Shown here piece by piece: positions 11,884-23,019 of a stretch of DNA of 64,000 nt. The notes under the pieces are model-generated. The model saw only the letters and a program-made list of their open reading frames with translations, was not told the DNA's origin and did no database searches. Numbering within the stretch: position 1 is the first letter of the stretch; each line of letters starts with the position of its first letter. The position numbers and the translations under genes are program-made. This DNA is from Portulaca oleracea (Eukaryota > Streptophyta > Magnoliopsida > Caryophyllales > Portulacaceae): positions 7,931,832 through 7,995,831 of the forward strand of contig CM055870.1 in NCBI GenBank assembly GCA_029582165.1, in the 5' to 3' direction.

Positions 11884-12480
11884 AAGAGATCCAGACTAGG
11901 AAAAGGTCTTTGTTGAGAAAAGGAGAACTTGAGAGAGATTGTACTAAAATGGTGACTGTCCTAAGTGAGCTAGACAGTCTTAGATGATTTGAGGCATGTA
12001 GCCTCGTAGTTTAATGTTGTCAGATTGGAGTCATGTGAAGAGAGATGGAAATCTTGTGGTTCATCTAATGGCTAAAATTAAGCCTACAGGGATGGACCAA
12101 ATCTGGTTAGGGATGTGTCCTGGCCGGCCATAAACAATTTGTCAATCTAAGTTGAATCATGCTTTCCAAAATAAAATAAAATAAAAAATGTCCACTTTTA
12201 ATAAGTAAAATTTTCTCCAAGATAGAACTTTTAAAACTATCTATTGCTTAAAAATTATAGGAAAATTGCTCTAGTGTCCAAAAATATATTATCAAAAACT
12301 TTGTATTTTAAATGAATAAAACTTAATATTGTTTTCATATCTATATATAAAGAATTTTATGTGGTTTTTTTACTAAAAAACTATTGAATATACACATATG
12401 TATAGAATATAACCAAATGTTCAAGGAAAAAAAAGAGTATGTAAAGCAAGGATTAAAAATACTCAAATAATCCTGAAGTA
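11884..12480. other. Intergenic DNA without recognisable gene
   Basis: Mixed AT-rich sequence. Around 12060-12140 there are words such as CATCTAATGGCTAAAATTAAGCC that could be a retroelement fragment, but no motif supports it. Confidence 0.4.
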
Positions 12481-12624
12481 ATTAAGTTATAATTAAGGAG
12501 TTACATCAAATATCAAACATGGATAGTGACGGTAAAAAGGCCACGTTAATATTATAAAGAAAAAATAGGCAAAAATTAAGCCACATCACATTGTGGTAGT
12601 ATGGCTAGTGTTGAAATAAGATTC

Positions 12625-12630
12625 TATAAA
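12625..12630 (+). promoter_or_regulatory. TATA box of cysteine-rich gene copy 2
   Basis: TATAAA in ATTCTATAAATC, 127 bp upstream of the start. The CCACATCACATTGTGG palindrome lies about 40 bp further upstream and is a candidate regulatory site. Confidence 0.6.
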
Positions 12631-12756
12631 TCAAGGAACACAATGTTGATGTAGCAACAACAACTTAAATTCCCCAAGGCAAAGAAAAAAAAAGAAAATT
12701 TACAAGGTTAAATTAAGGTGTTGAGAATTGTGATACAACCTTAATTATTATTCATC

Positions 12757-13318
12757 ATGCAAGGAAGTAAAGTTAGCCGTTTTTTAATCATAGCAATTGT
12801 TTTAGTTACTATTGTTGACAACACGATTGCAAAGAATATGAACACAATGGAAAAGCATCAGAGTTATGTGGATCAATCAGCAAGTGAATTTGTTGAAAAC
12901 ACAAATAAGTGTTTAAAGGAATGTACACCTGAGGATGTTAACTGTCCAACACGATGCTTCATAACTTCATACGAGTCATTGTCCAATAAAGCCACTTTTG
13001 AGAATTTGGTTGCTGAAGACAAGAAAGGTGCTCAAGGACTTTTTTGCATGGTCGGTTGTGAAGGATCTCAGTTATGTCATGATGTTAATACATTGGGTGA
13101 GTTTTTATCTATGAGTTCGTAATTAACCATATTCAAATGAGATTAGTTTTTTTGACTTATTAATATTCCCTAGATGTAATAGTTTTTCTTTTCCTTTTCC
13201 CGATGTTTTCATCGGTAATTATGCTAATCCCTTTTCATGTTTCATGTGTTATATTGCAGAGCTTGCAAAAGAATGTTATTCAGCTTGTCATAAGTATTGC
13301 TTCCAAACGCTCGAGTAA
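12757..13318 (+). CDS. Small secreted cysteine-rich protein, copy 2
   Basis: Exons 12757-13096 and 13260-13318 (GT-AG intron of 163 bp) encode 132 residues. Layout equals copy 1: signal peptide of about 25 residues (FLIIAIVLVTIV core), then ten cysteines arranged as three pairs of CxxxC plus further single cysteines. The exon 2 end reads YSACHKYCFQTLE and then a stop. Only a handful of residues differ from copy 1, including acid-to-basic changes near the third helix-like segment, so both copies look functional. The intron phase (after the first base of a Glu codon) is the same in copies 1, 2 and 4. Function unknown; probable apoplastic peptide. Confidence 0.87.
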
Positions 13319-13506
13319 TTTTGCTTATTCGTTACCTAAGCTATGATATGAATTTTTCCAACAAATAATATGCAGTTACAAATTTAGACACATTACAATA
13401 TGACAAAAGTTTGTAATAGATTTTTTTTTTTTGAGAACAAAATATGTAATACATCACAATAAGGTAGTAGATTTTGTTGGGTTTTTGATTCATTTTTCAC
13501 ATAAGA

Positions 13507-13537
13507 CTAGCAAAAAGGGCCCGTGCAAGGCACGGGC
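13507..13537 (-). mobile_element. Helitron 3' terminus, minus strand
   Basis: On the minus strand a perfect 8-bp stem GCCCGTGC/GCACGGGC with loop CTT (13537-13519) is followed after 8 nt by CTAG (13510-13507) and then T. A GC-rich hairpin just before CTRR and insertion between A and T is the diagnostic Helitron 3' end. The element would extend rightward on the plus strand; I could not find the 5' TC end, so its length is unknown. It begins right beside the cysteine-rich gene duplication. Confidence 0.72.
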
Positions 13538-13544
13538 AAATAAG

Positions 13545-14690
13545 TTCCATTTATAATTTTATTAGCAGTTTTTAATGGTAAATTGTACTTCTTTTATTCT
13601 ATATTAATTGTCGTCCTTGAAAATTATACAATCAAATTTTAAAATTTTTGATCATAAATTTTTCAATATATACAGTGACTTGTCATATAAGATTTCTAAT
13701 GAAAATACTTATATAAGTATCATTTTACAATTATTTAAAAAAATATTATATAAAAAATTATTAATCAAAAAATAATATTGAAAACCGTAACGGTCAACAA
13801 AATAACAATTTAAGAAACTACCCTTAAATTCAAATTAGAGTTATTAAATAATTCTACATGTGTAATTATAGACGTCACTTATAGAAACAATTAATTATAT
13901 CAAAGAATATCTGCATAGTCACTTATAGAAACTGGAAAAAAGAATTTGAGGACACATGACCCAAAAGCTTTGCAGAAGCAGATAAGAGAAATTGTATCTG
14001 AGTGGGGCTTAAAGGACACCTGGCCCAAAAGCCTTGCAAAGCCAAACACTTGTATTATGTACAATATGGGTTGTAGGAGTTAGTACACATAAATCCTATC
14101 ATTTTGTGGCTGGGCCAAACACAAAAGGTCCAATAATTCAATGACACAATAAATAAATAAATAAATAAATCCAACGGTCAAGCATTGTAGTTATTTCGTT
14201 TGGTGTGTGCTTGATTGCTTATTGAGACTTTTATTATAGGTAAAGGATAGTTCGGAGTCGTGCTATTACTGCATGCTTTTCTTTTTTAGAATGTTCCTGA
14301 AAGAAATTTGTTCAATAATGCATAATTACTTCTCTTTGTTTCTAATAATTTGAAATTATTCTTGTTATCTTTAGCGAATTTAAATATACTAGATTCGCTC
14401 AAAACTTCATTTTATAATTATAATTATAATTATAATTTTTTTTGTCAATATTGTTCCCCACAAAGAAGTAGATTTGTCACGATTATCATATTGGGAGCTA
14501 AATTTACCTTATTCAGAGATCAAAGTATTGTAATAGTAATGTGTTGGGATGATAGACAAACAAAAATTCAAACTGAATCCGCTTTGATCCGAGGTTGAAA
14601 ATTGGATATGAATCTAACAAAAATCTTATCCAAATTCTACTTAAAAAATATGGCTCCAATTATAAATGAAGGGGAGATATAGCATAGGCC
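13545..14690. other. AT-rich intergenic DNA, possibly inside a Helitron
   Basis: A degenerate Stowaway-like stretch is visible at about 13590-13810 (ATATTAATTGTCGTCC near the start and AAAACCGTAACGG near the end). An (AAAT)n run lies at 14148-14170, and the word CCCAAAAGC(T)TTGCA is repeated at 13960 and 14023. No gene seen. Confidence 0.45.
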
Positions 14691-15250
14691 ACCTTCGATC
14701 CGATTAAAGCATACATCTTAAAAAAACAAAAAATAAACTTGAAAAATATAACATGCCAACCAGAGCTAGGAGAATTAAACAAAAATAAGGGGCTTAGTGT
14801 CTTAGACGTTAGTTGGCTTAGTTTCCTTGAAAAAATTAAATTAAAAATAAGGATTGGGTTTTATTCAGGTGTTAGTAAGTCATTTCTCCTCTCCTGCATT
14901 CGAACTTCATGTTGCACCTCTCTTCTCTCTTTCTTTTCAATTGTCCTCTCCCGTATTTGGTGTTTATATAGATCTCATCTCGCCTACCAAGTCCTACCCA
15001 CCTCCATTATTCTCAAAGCTTTAGATCCGTTGAATTTTGCTCAAAGTGGTATGCTTCCGTTGATCCCTTTTTCCCCTATTAATTTCATATGCTTCTCGAT
15101 CTTAGCTATGTTCTTGAATTTCTGGGTTTTTCTTAGTTCAACGAATGCTTTGAAGTTCGGGGTTTAAGTTTTGAGCTTGGTTCAAATTACCTGCCATTTT
15201 CTGGGTTAGTTTGTGCATTTGTAGGTTGATTTTGCAATTAGGTTTGGTTC
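14691..15250 (+). other. Gene-like leader sequence, no protein recognised
   Basis: From 14880 the strand is CT-rich (CTCTCTTCTCTCTTTC), followed by T-rich DNA with GTTTGTGCATTTGTAG-like text that resembles a 5' leader and first intron. The open stretch at 14739-15167 has no recognisable domain. It could be a gene fragment captured by the Helitron whose end is at 13507; that is speculation. Confidence 0.25.
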
Positions 15251-15594
15251 ATGTACAAAAACTAATCAGGATCAGAGGTAATCGGAGGACATCCACCTTC
15301 TATTGTAATTAGAGGAATCCGGAGGTTAGCCCTTCCATTACAACCAGAGGTGGAGGTCCACCCCTCCTCCTATCAATCGATCTAGAGGTGGGTCCTATCC
15401 TCCAATTATTACCGAAGTGGAGGTAGAGGTACCTACCTCCAATCCATTGCTAACCCTGGTTATATGTTGTTCAAGCTTTCGCCAAGGTATCTTATTTGTT
15501 ACTTGCTTAGTTAGCTTTTACAATGTTGAAAAAACAATAAAATATGTCTATAGAAAACAATTTGACATTTGTAAAATTGACTGAAATATCCAAA

Positions 15595-15690
15595 TATATA
15601 TACCTATGTACATACGCACGCATACATATGTATATGTATACATACACACATACATACACATATACATATTGCACACACGCATGTAGATAA
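15595..15690. repeat. (CATA)n / (CA)n microsatellite
   Basis: Imperfect run of CATACATA, TATA and CACACA words. Confidence 0.85.
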
Positions 15691-16923
15691 TGAATGTAGT
15701 ATAAGAATAACAAAGTATTCTTTGATGTTATATACATTATCAACTCCGTCAAAGAGATGGTAGTCAAGTGAGACCACACCTATCATCCAACCTTTCCATC
15801 ACCATTCAAGCCTTAGAGAAAGCAAAAAAAATAATAAATAATAATTATTATTAGGTGAAATTTATGGGGTTCAGGGGTCATGCTTAACATGGTTAGTTTG
15901 GTACCTTTCCTCTCTGGCCTGTAAAATTTACTATATAAAAGATGGGGGACAATGAGCAGGCCAAAATTACCTGGAGTAAAAAAAAGTACATATCAACGAG
16001 AGGTGGGGAAATGGGCGCGCATCCCCATTGAGCATAAGTGGGTGTCCAAGATTAACGGGCTGAGCTGCTTAACAATTAAATGGATTCGATAGCTAGTAGG
16101 CACGCCATTGAGAAAAAAAATATGGGCCAATGATGGGTCATAAGGAAATCGCTCACTGCTAACTGACATCTCTCTCTTTGTCTCTCTCTCTGTTTCTCTC
16201 TCTCATATCCACGCTAGAGTCCTTTTCTACACAATTCCCCATTTCCTTAACTAATACAAAAAAGATTATAGCTTATATTCACACACAAATTTATCTTTTG
16301 CCCTCGAATATAATATAGTAACAAGCAAATTGCTTTGTAGCTTATGTTCACAATCAAATTTATCATTTTCTGACATTTTGCGATCGAATGCTATATAATA
16401 ACAAATGACTTGCTTTGTTACTTTTCACACTTGAATTTACTGTTTTGCCCTTGAATATCCTAACATCAATTGAAAATTACATTATTAGACCTATCAATTT
16501 GAATGGTCAAGTTGAATACAAATTATGTGTATATTTGGTTAAAGCCAATACAGATCATGCATATTTTGGATTCAGACAATTTTGATATTAAAATTACGCG
16601 TCAGGTGTATCTAGATTCAGGTAAATACTGATAAGTTTAATAGTTTGATAACTTCTGCCTTGCTATTTTAGATTGTAATATAGTTGATGGGTGCGCAAGG
16701 TGAGATATGAGTGGATTGGATAATGTTTGGAAATATATTATTATTTATCTTTATTTCATTAAATTTCTATTATTAGGTTAATAAAATAACCTTTTAGAAT
16801 TATAATTTTATAATTATTAATAAAACAAAAAATATTATATGAAAAATTATCAATCAATATAGGATATTTTAAAAATTATTATTACTTAGATAGTGAATGG
16901 TTTTGATTAATTTTTTTAAATTA
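15691..16923. other. Intergenic DNA, no gene seen
   Basis: Includes a CT-rich simple repeat at 16165-16205 and a local duplication of TTGCTTTGTAGCTTATGTTCACA-type text at 16270-16430. The rest is unremarkable AT-rich DNA up to the older LTR at 16929. Confidence 0.5.
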
Positions 16924-17206
16924 CAATCTGTAACGCCCCGGAAATTCAATTATAAAAAGTTACAATCAAACTAACGTTAACAGACAAAACCTAGCGGAAG
17001 ACTTCAAATTTAGTTTGGGCGTCACTGCCGTATCCCGAAGGAATACAAAACGAGAAAAGAAAACACAACTGTCTGCTAACGGTAACTACTAACAACTCAA
17101 AACAAAACTTTAAGATTTCATAACGAAAACAATATAAAAAGATTCAAGGACTTCTAGACTCGTCGTCCTCACTTCTAATTCCCGCCCCAACATTTAGATC
17201 TTCACC

Positions 17207-18120
17207 TGAAGAGGTCCGGGTTTCTTTCTCCTCTCTGGTGGCCACCGCTGCTTAATCGCTTGGCCCAACTCAACCTCGAGTTGCAATTTCCGGCCACCGG
17301 GGAGCCGAGGCTAGTCTCGGCCATCCGATGGATGGGCCCCGGGGCTCCTTAGGGAGGGGCCGCTCACAACACCGACCCTGGAGGCCTGGGGATTGGACCG
17401 GGCCGTCTCGAGACTAGAGCATAGAAGGTATCGGGGTGCGGGTGTTTAAAACCCCGGGATTAATAAAGCCCAGGGCACAACCGTGGTCATCAGGGAGCCT
17501 GCTCGACCGAGCCACACCCTGGCTCGCCCGAGCAAGGTTTCTGCCGAGTGAATCGGGCGCCAGGCCTGCTCGAGCCGTTCCTTTTGCTCGCCCGAGCAAC
17601 GCTCTCGCAGCTGTCACGCGCACAACCACGCAGCTAAGACTCGCCGCCCGAGCCGACTTCACGAGATGCCGTGACACGCAACCCGCCGACGATCGACGAC
17701 AGTGTAAGGCCTCGCCGCTCGAGCCGCTTCCGCCGCCGAGCGGCTGCTCCGAAGAGACCTTTTTTTCGCTGTTTTGGCTTAATTTTGGGTTTAGTATAAA
17801 TAGCTTGTTATTATACTTCTCCAGGAATTTTTTGACTGATTAATGAATGTGCTTATGCATGGAATAGGGTTGCTCCCTTTCTCTCAAAATCTTGCTTTAC
17901 TTTATCCATTGATTAATGGTGGTGTTTGCAAGTCTTCTCTTTATTGATCATTTGGTGGATTCTTCCTTTATGATGGTCATGGTGGGATGCTAGGCTTTGG
18001 TGGTGGATTCTCCTTTATCCAAAGTCATATCCAAATCCTTTGGGTGATCAAGCTCTTATTCGATTGTGAATCAAGTCTCTCAAGCTAGTCCATCACTCTT
18101 TCCCATCACGCCACGCTCCA
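17207..18120 (+). mobile_element. 5' LTR of the young gypsy element
   Basis: 914 bp, from TGAAGAGGTCC to CACGCTCCA. The last 360 bp match the 3' LTR almost perfectly, while the first 550 bp, which are GC-rich, differ by many substitutions and small indels. Contains a TATAAATA promoter box. Confidence 0.92.
17795..17802 (+). promoter_or_regulatory. TATA box in 5' LTR
   Basis: TATAAATA, preceded by TTAATTTTGGGTTTAG. Transcription of the element should begin roughly 30 bp downstream, within the LTR. Confidence 0.65.
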
Positions 18121-18122
18121 TT

Positions 18123-18136
18123 TGGTATCAGAGCAC
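18123..18136 (+). other. Primer binding site, initiator Met tRNA
   Basis: TGGTATCAGAGC begins two bases after the LTR end and is complementary to the 3' end of plant initiator methionine tRNA, the usual primer of plant LTR retrotransposons. Confidence 0.88.
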
Positions 18137-18470
18137 AAGGTTATTCACCTAGCTTGAGTATTCCATTGTTCTTGCTAGTTTGTTCTCTATTGTTGGATTT
18201 TTGCTATTTTGATTGAAATATTGGTGTTTCCCAACCCTTGTGACTCCAAGTGTGTTGGAGAAATTGTTATTGCTATTGTGTTTGTTGATTTTGATGCATA
18301 TTGGAGCTTTGAGGAGGAGTTGGAAAATTTGTGCACACAAGGTGTTCGATAAAATACCCAAGTGAGAAAAACACAAAGAACCCTTATCCCAAACACAAGC
18401 CAACTACAAGAAAACCCCCAAACTCCACAAAATATCCCAAACACAATCCGTCCCATACCTTTCCCTCGAT

Positions 18471-19376
18471 ATGGATGGTCACGATGACTCCGATCGAGAG
18501 GAATCAAGCCACCGGGGTAGCCCTCAACTTCGGGTTCTCGAGAATCGACTTGCCACCCATGACGAATAATTCTCCTCCATCAATCGAACCCTTAATGCCA
18601 TCATGGCACGGTTGGATAACCTCTCCCTAGAGCGTCCGGTTCCGCCTCGAGTTGAACGTCCGAGGCGTACACAAAGCCCAGTCCGCCCTCCTCCAAACTT
18701 TGAGTCGAGTGACGATGCTAGAGGCTCTCCACGACGCCGAATTCGCCGGAATGTGCATGAACAACCCCCTCGAGATGATTTCCAGGACATAAAAATTGAC
18801 ATTCCCGAATTCCACGGATCCACTGATCCGGACGACTACATCGAATGGACCCAATTGATGGATAGGATCGTCGAAACCAAGGAGTATGATGAGGAGAATG
18901 CTTATAGGATCGCAAGTTTGAAACTCACCAAGGCCGCTTCACTTTGGTTCGAGAATATGAAATCACAACGGGCTCGAGAAGGGAAGGCGAGAATTTCCAC
19001 TTGGACCCATCTTAAGCAAGTGATGAATCGCCGTTTTTTACCAAGCACTTACCGTCATGACAATCTGAAAAGGGCCTATGCCCTAACTCAAGGCAGACGA
19101 ACCGTTGGAGAGTACATATCTGAATTCGAGCAACTTCTTATCAAAAGTGGCCTCCAGGAACCTGAAGATCAAACCATGATGCGTTTTTTGAATGGCTTGG
19201 ATCCCACCATCGCTAAAAGGGTCGAGATCCAACCATACTATTCCCTGGATGAGTTGTGTAGCTTGGCCCTTCGGGTTGAACGACGTCGCAAAGAAAGGAC
19301 TCTCGCCAAGTCTACTTCACGCAACTATTTTCCATCACAAATCGACCTCCTTTCAATCGGCCACACCCAAACCTAG
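18471..19376 (+). pseudogene. gag of the young gypsy element, broken
   Basis: The likely start is ATG 18471 (MDGHDDSDREESSHRGS...). Codon 33 is an in-frame TAA at 18567-18569; downstream the same frame reopens at 18603 and runs to 19376. The part FHGSTDPDDYIEWTQLMDRI to about 19340 is the Retrotrans_gag capsid domain (W-x-M-...-F-L-P-x-Y and the YISEFEQL region). From 19340 to 19395 three successive one-base losses move the frame through all three phases and back, producing a false stop at 19374. The zinc knuckle follows in the pol entry. Gag forms the particle that packages element RNA in the cytoplasm. As sequenced it cannot be made intact. Confidence 0.82.
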
Positions 19377-19395
19377 TGAGACACCCAAGTTCCTC

Positions 19396-22300
19396 GCGAC
19401 ACTCGAATCGACAAAGGGAAGGGACTTGTTGTGGCGTCTCCACGGACCACTCGTCTTATGGAAGGAAAGAAATGCTTCAAGTGCCATGGATATGGCCACT
19501 TCCAGGCCGATTGTCCAAACCGGCGGACCTTGACTCTCAAGGAGGTTCAGGACATTGACGAGGAATTGCAAGGAGCCCAGGATGAACCCGGATTTGTTGT
19601 CGAGGATGCATACACTAGTGAGGAAGGAGAAACCGCGGCTGTTTCGCGTGACCAAGGAGACGCTCTTGTCTTGAGGCGAGCTTTGCATGTTCAAGAAGTC
19701 TCTCTTGACAGAGCCCAGCGGGAGACTATATTCCAAACACGATGCTTAGTTGGGGGCAAGGTATGCGAGCTCATCATCGACGGGGGAAGATGTACTAACG
19801 TGGCCTCTACCTATATGGTTGACAAACTGGGATTACCCCTATTGCCACATCCCCGTCCTTATTCGCTGAAATGGCTCAATGACCGCGACGACATTAAGGT
19901 AACAAATCGTGTCTTAGTGAATTTAACCTTTAGCACTAACTACAAGGACTCTATTGTTTGTGATGTTGTCCCCATGAGCGCGTGTCACATATTGTTGGGT
20001 CGACCGTGGCAATTCGACAAGAAAACCACTCATGACGGATCGAAGAATACTTACTCCTTTATCCACGAGGGCAAGAGGGTTAAACTCCTTCCACTAGCAC
20101 CACATGAAATATCACCACCTAAACCTGGGGCGGGAAGTGAGGGGCCCAAACACTTGAGTGAGACACGGGTAGAGCAAGCCCTAAGCAAGGGGAAGGCTAT
20201 TTTTGCCTTACTCCTCTTAGAGGCGAACACATGTGAGGAAGTGAAACCTAAACACCCTCTCGTTGCCCCCCTTCTTGCTGAATTTGGAGATGTATTCCCC
20301 GAAGAGCTCCCACCGGGTCTACCTCCTATCCGAGGTATTGAGCATCAGATCGACCTTGTTCCCGGCGCTCCACTTCCAAACAAGGCGGCATATCGGTGCA
20401 ACCCACAAGAGACTAGGGAGTTACAAAGGAAGGTTGACGAGCTTATATCACGAGGCTATGTTCGAGAGAGTACGAGTCCGTGCTCCGTCCCGGCCCTCTT
20501 GGTTCCGAAGAAAGATGGTACTTTCAGGATGTGTGTAGATAGCCGAGCCATCAACAATATTACCATCAAGTATCGGTACCCTATACCGAGGCTTGACGAC
20601 ATGCTCGATGAACTACATGGTTCCTGTATTTTCTCCAAGATTGACCTACGGAGTGGCTATCATCAAATCCGTATGAAGGAAGGCGATGAGTGGAAGACGG
20701 CGTTCAAGACAAAATGGGGATTATATGAGTGGCTTGTCATGCCATTTGGGCTTTCCAACGCCCCGAGCACATTCATGCGTCTTATGAACGAGATGTTGAG
20801 GCCCTTTATTGGTAAATTCGTCGTGGTTTATTTCGATGATATCCTAGTATATTCGAGGAGTGAAGCGGAGCATATTATGCATTTGGAGCGGGTGTTCGAG
20901 GTTTTGCGGCAACAACGGCTTTATGGTAAACTGGAGAAGTGCGAATTTTGCACTCCCCAAGTCACCTTTCTTGGGTATATTGTCTCCAGACGGTATTTCT
21001 ATGGACCCTTCAAGGTGGAGGCCATCCGCTCTGGCCTCCCTCTACTATCACGGAGGTGAGGAGCTTCCACGGTCTTGCTTCGTTCTACCGTCGGTTCATC
21101 AAGGGATTTAGTACCCTTACCGCTCCCATTACCGAGTGCATGAAGAAGGGCGCCTTTGAGTGGACCCGAGCAGCCCAAGGAGCTTTTGAGAAGCTGACGT
21201 CACAACTTTGTGAGGCTCCGGTACTTGCTCTCCCGGATTCCACACAAGCCTTCGAAGTTGATTGCGATGCTAGTGGTGTAGGCATTGGGGCCGTGTTGAT
21301 GCAAAACCAACGTCCTATCGCTTATTTCAGCGAGAAACTCAGTGGTTCAAGGAGGAACTATTCCACGTATGATAAGGAGTTTTATGCTCTCGTTCGGGCT
21401 CTAGATCATTGGTCACACTATTTGAGGTCAAGCCAGTTTGTCCTTCATTCCGACCATGAGGCGCTCAAATATTTGAATGGACAACACAAGCTTAGCTCCC
21501 GGCATGCTAATTGGGTTGAGTTCCTTCAAGGATTTAATTTTGTAGCGAAACACAAGAAGGGGAGTATAAATGTGGTCGCCGATGCGCTTTCGAGGAGACA
21601 CTCTCTTCTTTTCGTAGTTGAGGCGAGGGTACTTGGGTTTCAACACTTGAAGGAGTTTATAAGGAGGATGATGACTTTAAATCACACCTCGGTGGTGGTG
21701 ATGGACCGTATTTGCTACAAGATGGATTTCTCTTCAAGGGCAACAAATTGTGCGTTCCAAAATGTCCGTTGAGAAAGCTTCTAGTGCGGGAGGTTCATGG
21801 AGGTGGACTCGCCGGTCATTTCGGTATCAATAAGACCACCGACATGTTAAAAGAGCACTTTTATTGGCCGAAGATGGGAGGCGATGTGCAGGACGTGATA
21901 TCAAAGTGTATTATGTGCCACCATGCCAAAAGCCGCCCACCAAGGGCTTTATACACCCTTCCGGTTCGAATGGTCCGTGGGAGGATTTGAGTATGGACTT
22001 CATTGTAGCCCTTCCCGAACCGTGCGTGCAAGGATGCAATCCTAGTCGTCGTTGACCGTTTTTCTAAAATGGCGCATTTCATTGCCTGCGAGAAAACCGA
22101 TGACGCCACACATATTGCCACCCTTTTCTTCCGAGAGGTGGTGCGCTTTCATGGTGTTCCGAGGACTATTGTGTCGGATCGTGATACTAAATTCATGGGT
22201 CACTTTTGGAGGTCTTTGTGGAAGCTCTTGGGAACGAAGCTGTTATTTAGCACATCGCATCATCCTCAAACAGACGGCCAAACTGAGGTAACTAACAAGA

Positions 22301-23019
22301 CACTCATTACAATACTTCGTGGTCTTGTGAGTCGGAGTCTACGAGATTGGGATGCCAAGTTATGTCACGCCGAGTTTGCCTATAATCGGTCCCCCTCTCT
22401 TGCTACGGGTCATTCACCCTTTCAGACTTGCTATGGTATCAACCCCATAACTCCTATCGAGCTCCTTCCTCTTCCTCTAGAGTCGAGGGTTAGCTTTGAA
22501 GCAAGTGAAAAGGCCGCTGAGATCCAGAAGCTTCACCGACAAATTCGGAAAAAGATCGAGCGCACCAATGAACTTTATAAGGCCCGAGCCAACAAGCATC
22601 GCCGTGATATCACGTTCAAGCCCGGCGACTTGGTTTGGCTACATCTAAGGAAGGAACGGTTTCCATCCCGGAGGAGTAATAAGCTAAAGCCACGAAGCGA
22701 GGGACCGTTCAAAATTTTGGCCAAGATAAATGACAACGCTTACAAGCTTGATCTTCCGGGAGACATCGGTGTTTCATCAACCTTCAACATCGGGGACCTC
22801 TCACCCTACATTGAGGATGTTGAACCCGACGTGGATTTGAGGGCAAATCCTCTTCAAGAAGGGGAGGATGAAGAGGTCCGGGTTCCTTTCTCCTCTCTGG
22901 TGGCCACCGCCAAGCGAACTGCTTCGTCCAACTCGAACCTCGAGTTGCAATTTCCGGTCACTTCGGGAGCTGGGAGGCTAGTCTCGGCCATCCGATGGAT
23001 GGGCCCCGGGGCTCCTTAG
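19396..23019 (+). pseudogene. pol polyprotein of the young gypsy element, broken
   Basis: In order: a CCHC knuckle (CFKCHGYGHFQADC, about 19470); an aspartic protease with IIDGGRC instead of the more usual D-S/T-G; reverse transcriptase with YFDDILVYS (about 20830); RNase H with DCDASG, E and D residues and a final ADALSRR; an HHCC integrase finger (about 21795-21930); an integrase core with D (MDFIVALP), D (VSDRDTKF) and E (HHPQTDGQTE); and a GPF module (about 22710). Frame breaks lie near 20987, 21015, 21035, 21655, 21975 and 22020-22040. All are in the base-loss direction and most are in short homopolymers. The frame ends at TAG 23017-23019, 151 bp inside the 3' LTR. Domains are otherwise well conserved. 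Confidence 0.9.
22856..22868 (+). other. Polypurine tract of the young gypsy element
   Basis: AGAAGGGGAGGA plus one T directly before the TGAAGAGG LTR start. It lies inside the pol reading frame, so it also encodes the residues EGEDE. Confidence 0.75.

Larger units (their letters stand above)
12480..13500 (+). repeat. Right arm of the inverted gene duplication
   Basis: Reverse-complement partner of 8780-9830, see that entry. The arms share promoter and downstream flank, so the unit duplicated as genomic DNA, not through an mRNA copy; the intron is present in both. Confidence 0.85.

Noticed and set aside
17414..17843. Open frames on both strands in the 5' LTR
   Set aside because: GC-rich LTR DNA gives chance frames; equivalent frames in the 3' LTR are not conserved.
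22856..23019. Chromodomain at the end of the young element's integrase
   Set aside because: The tail is acidic and lacks the aromatic residues and V-x-W box of a chromodomain.
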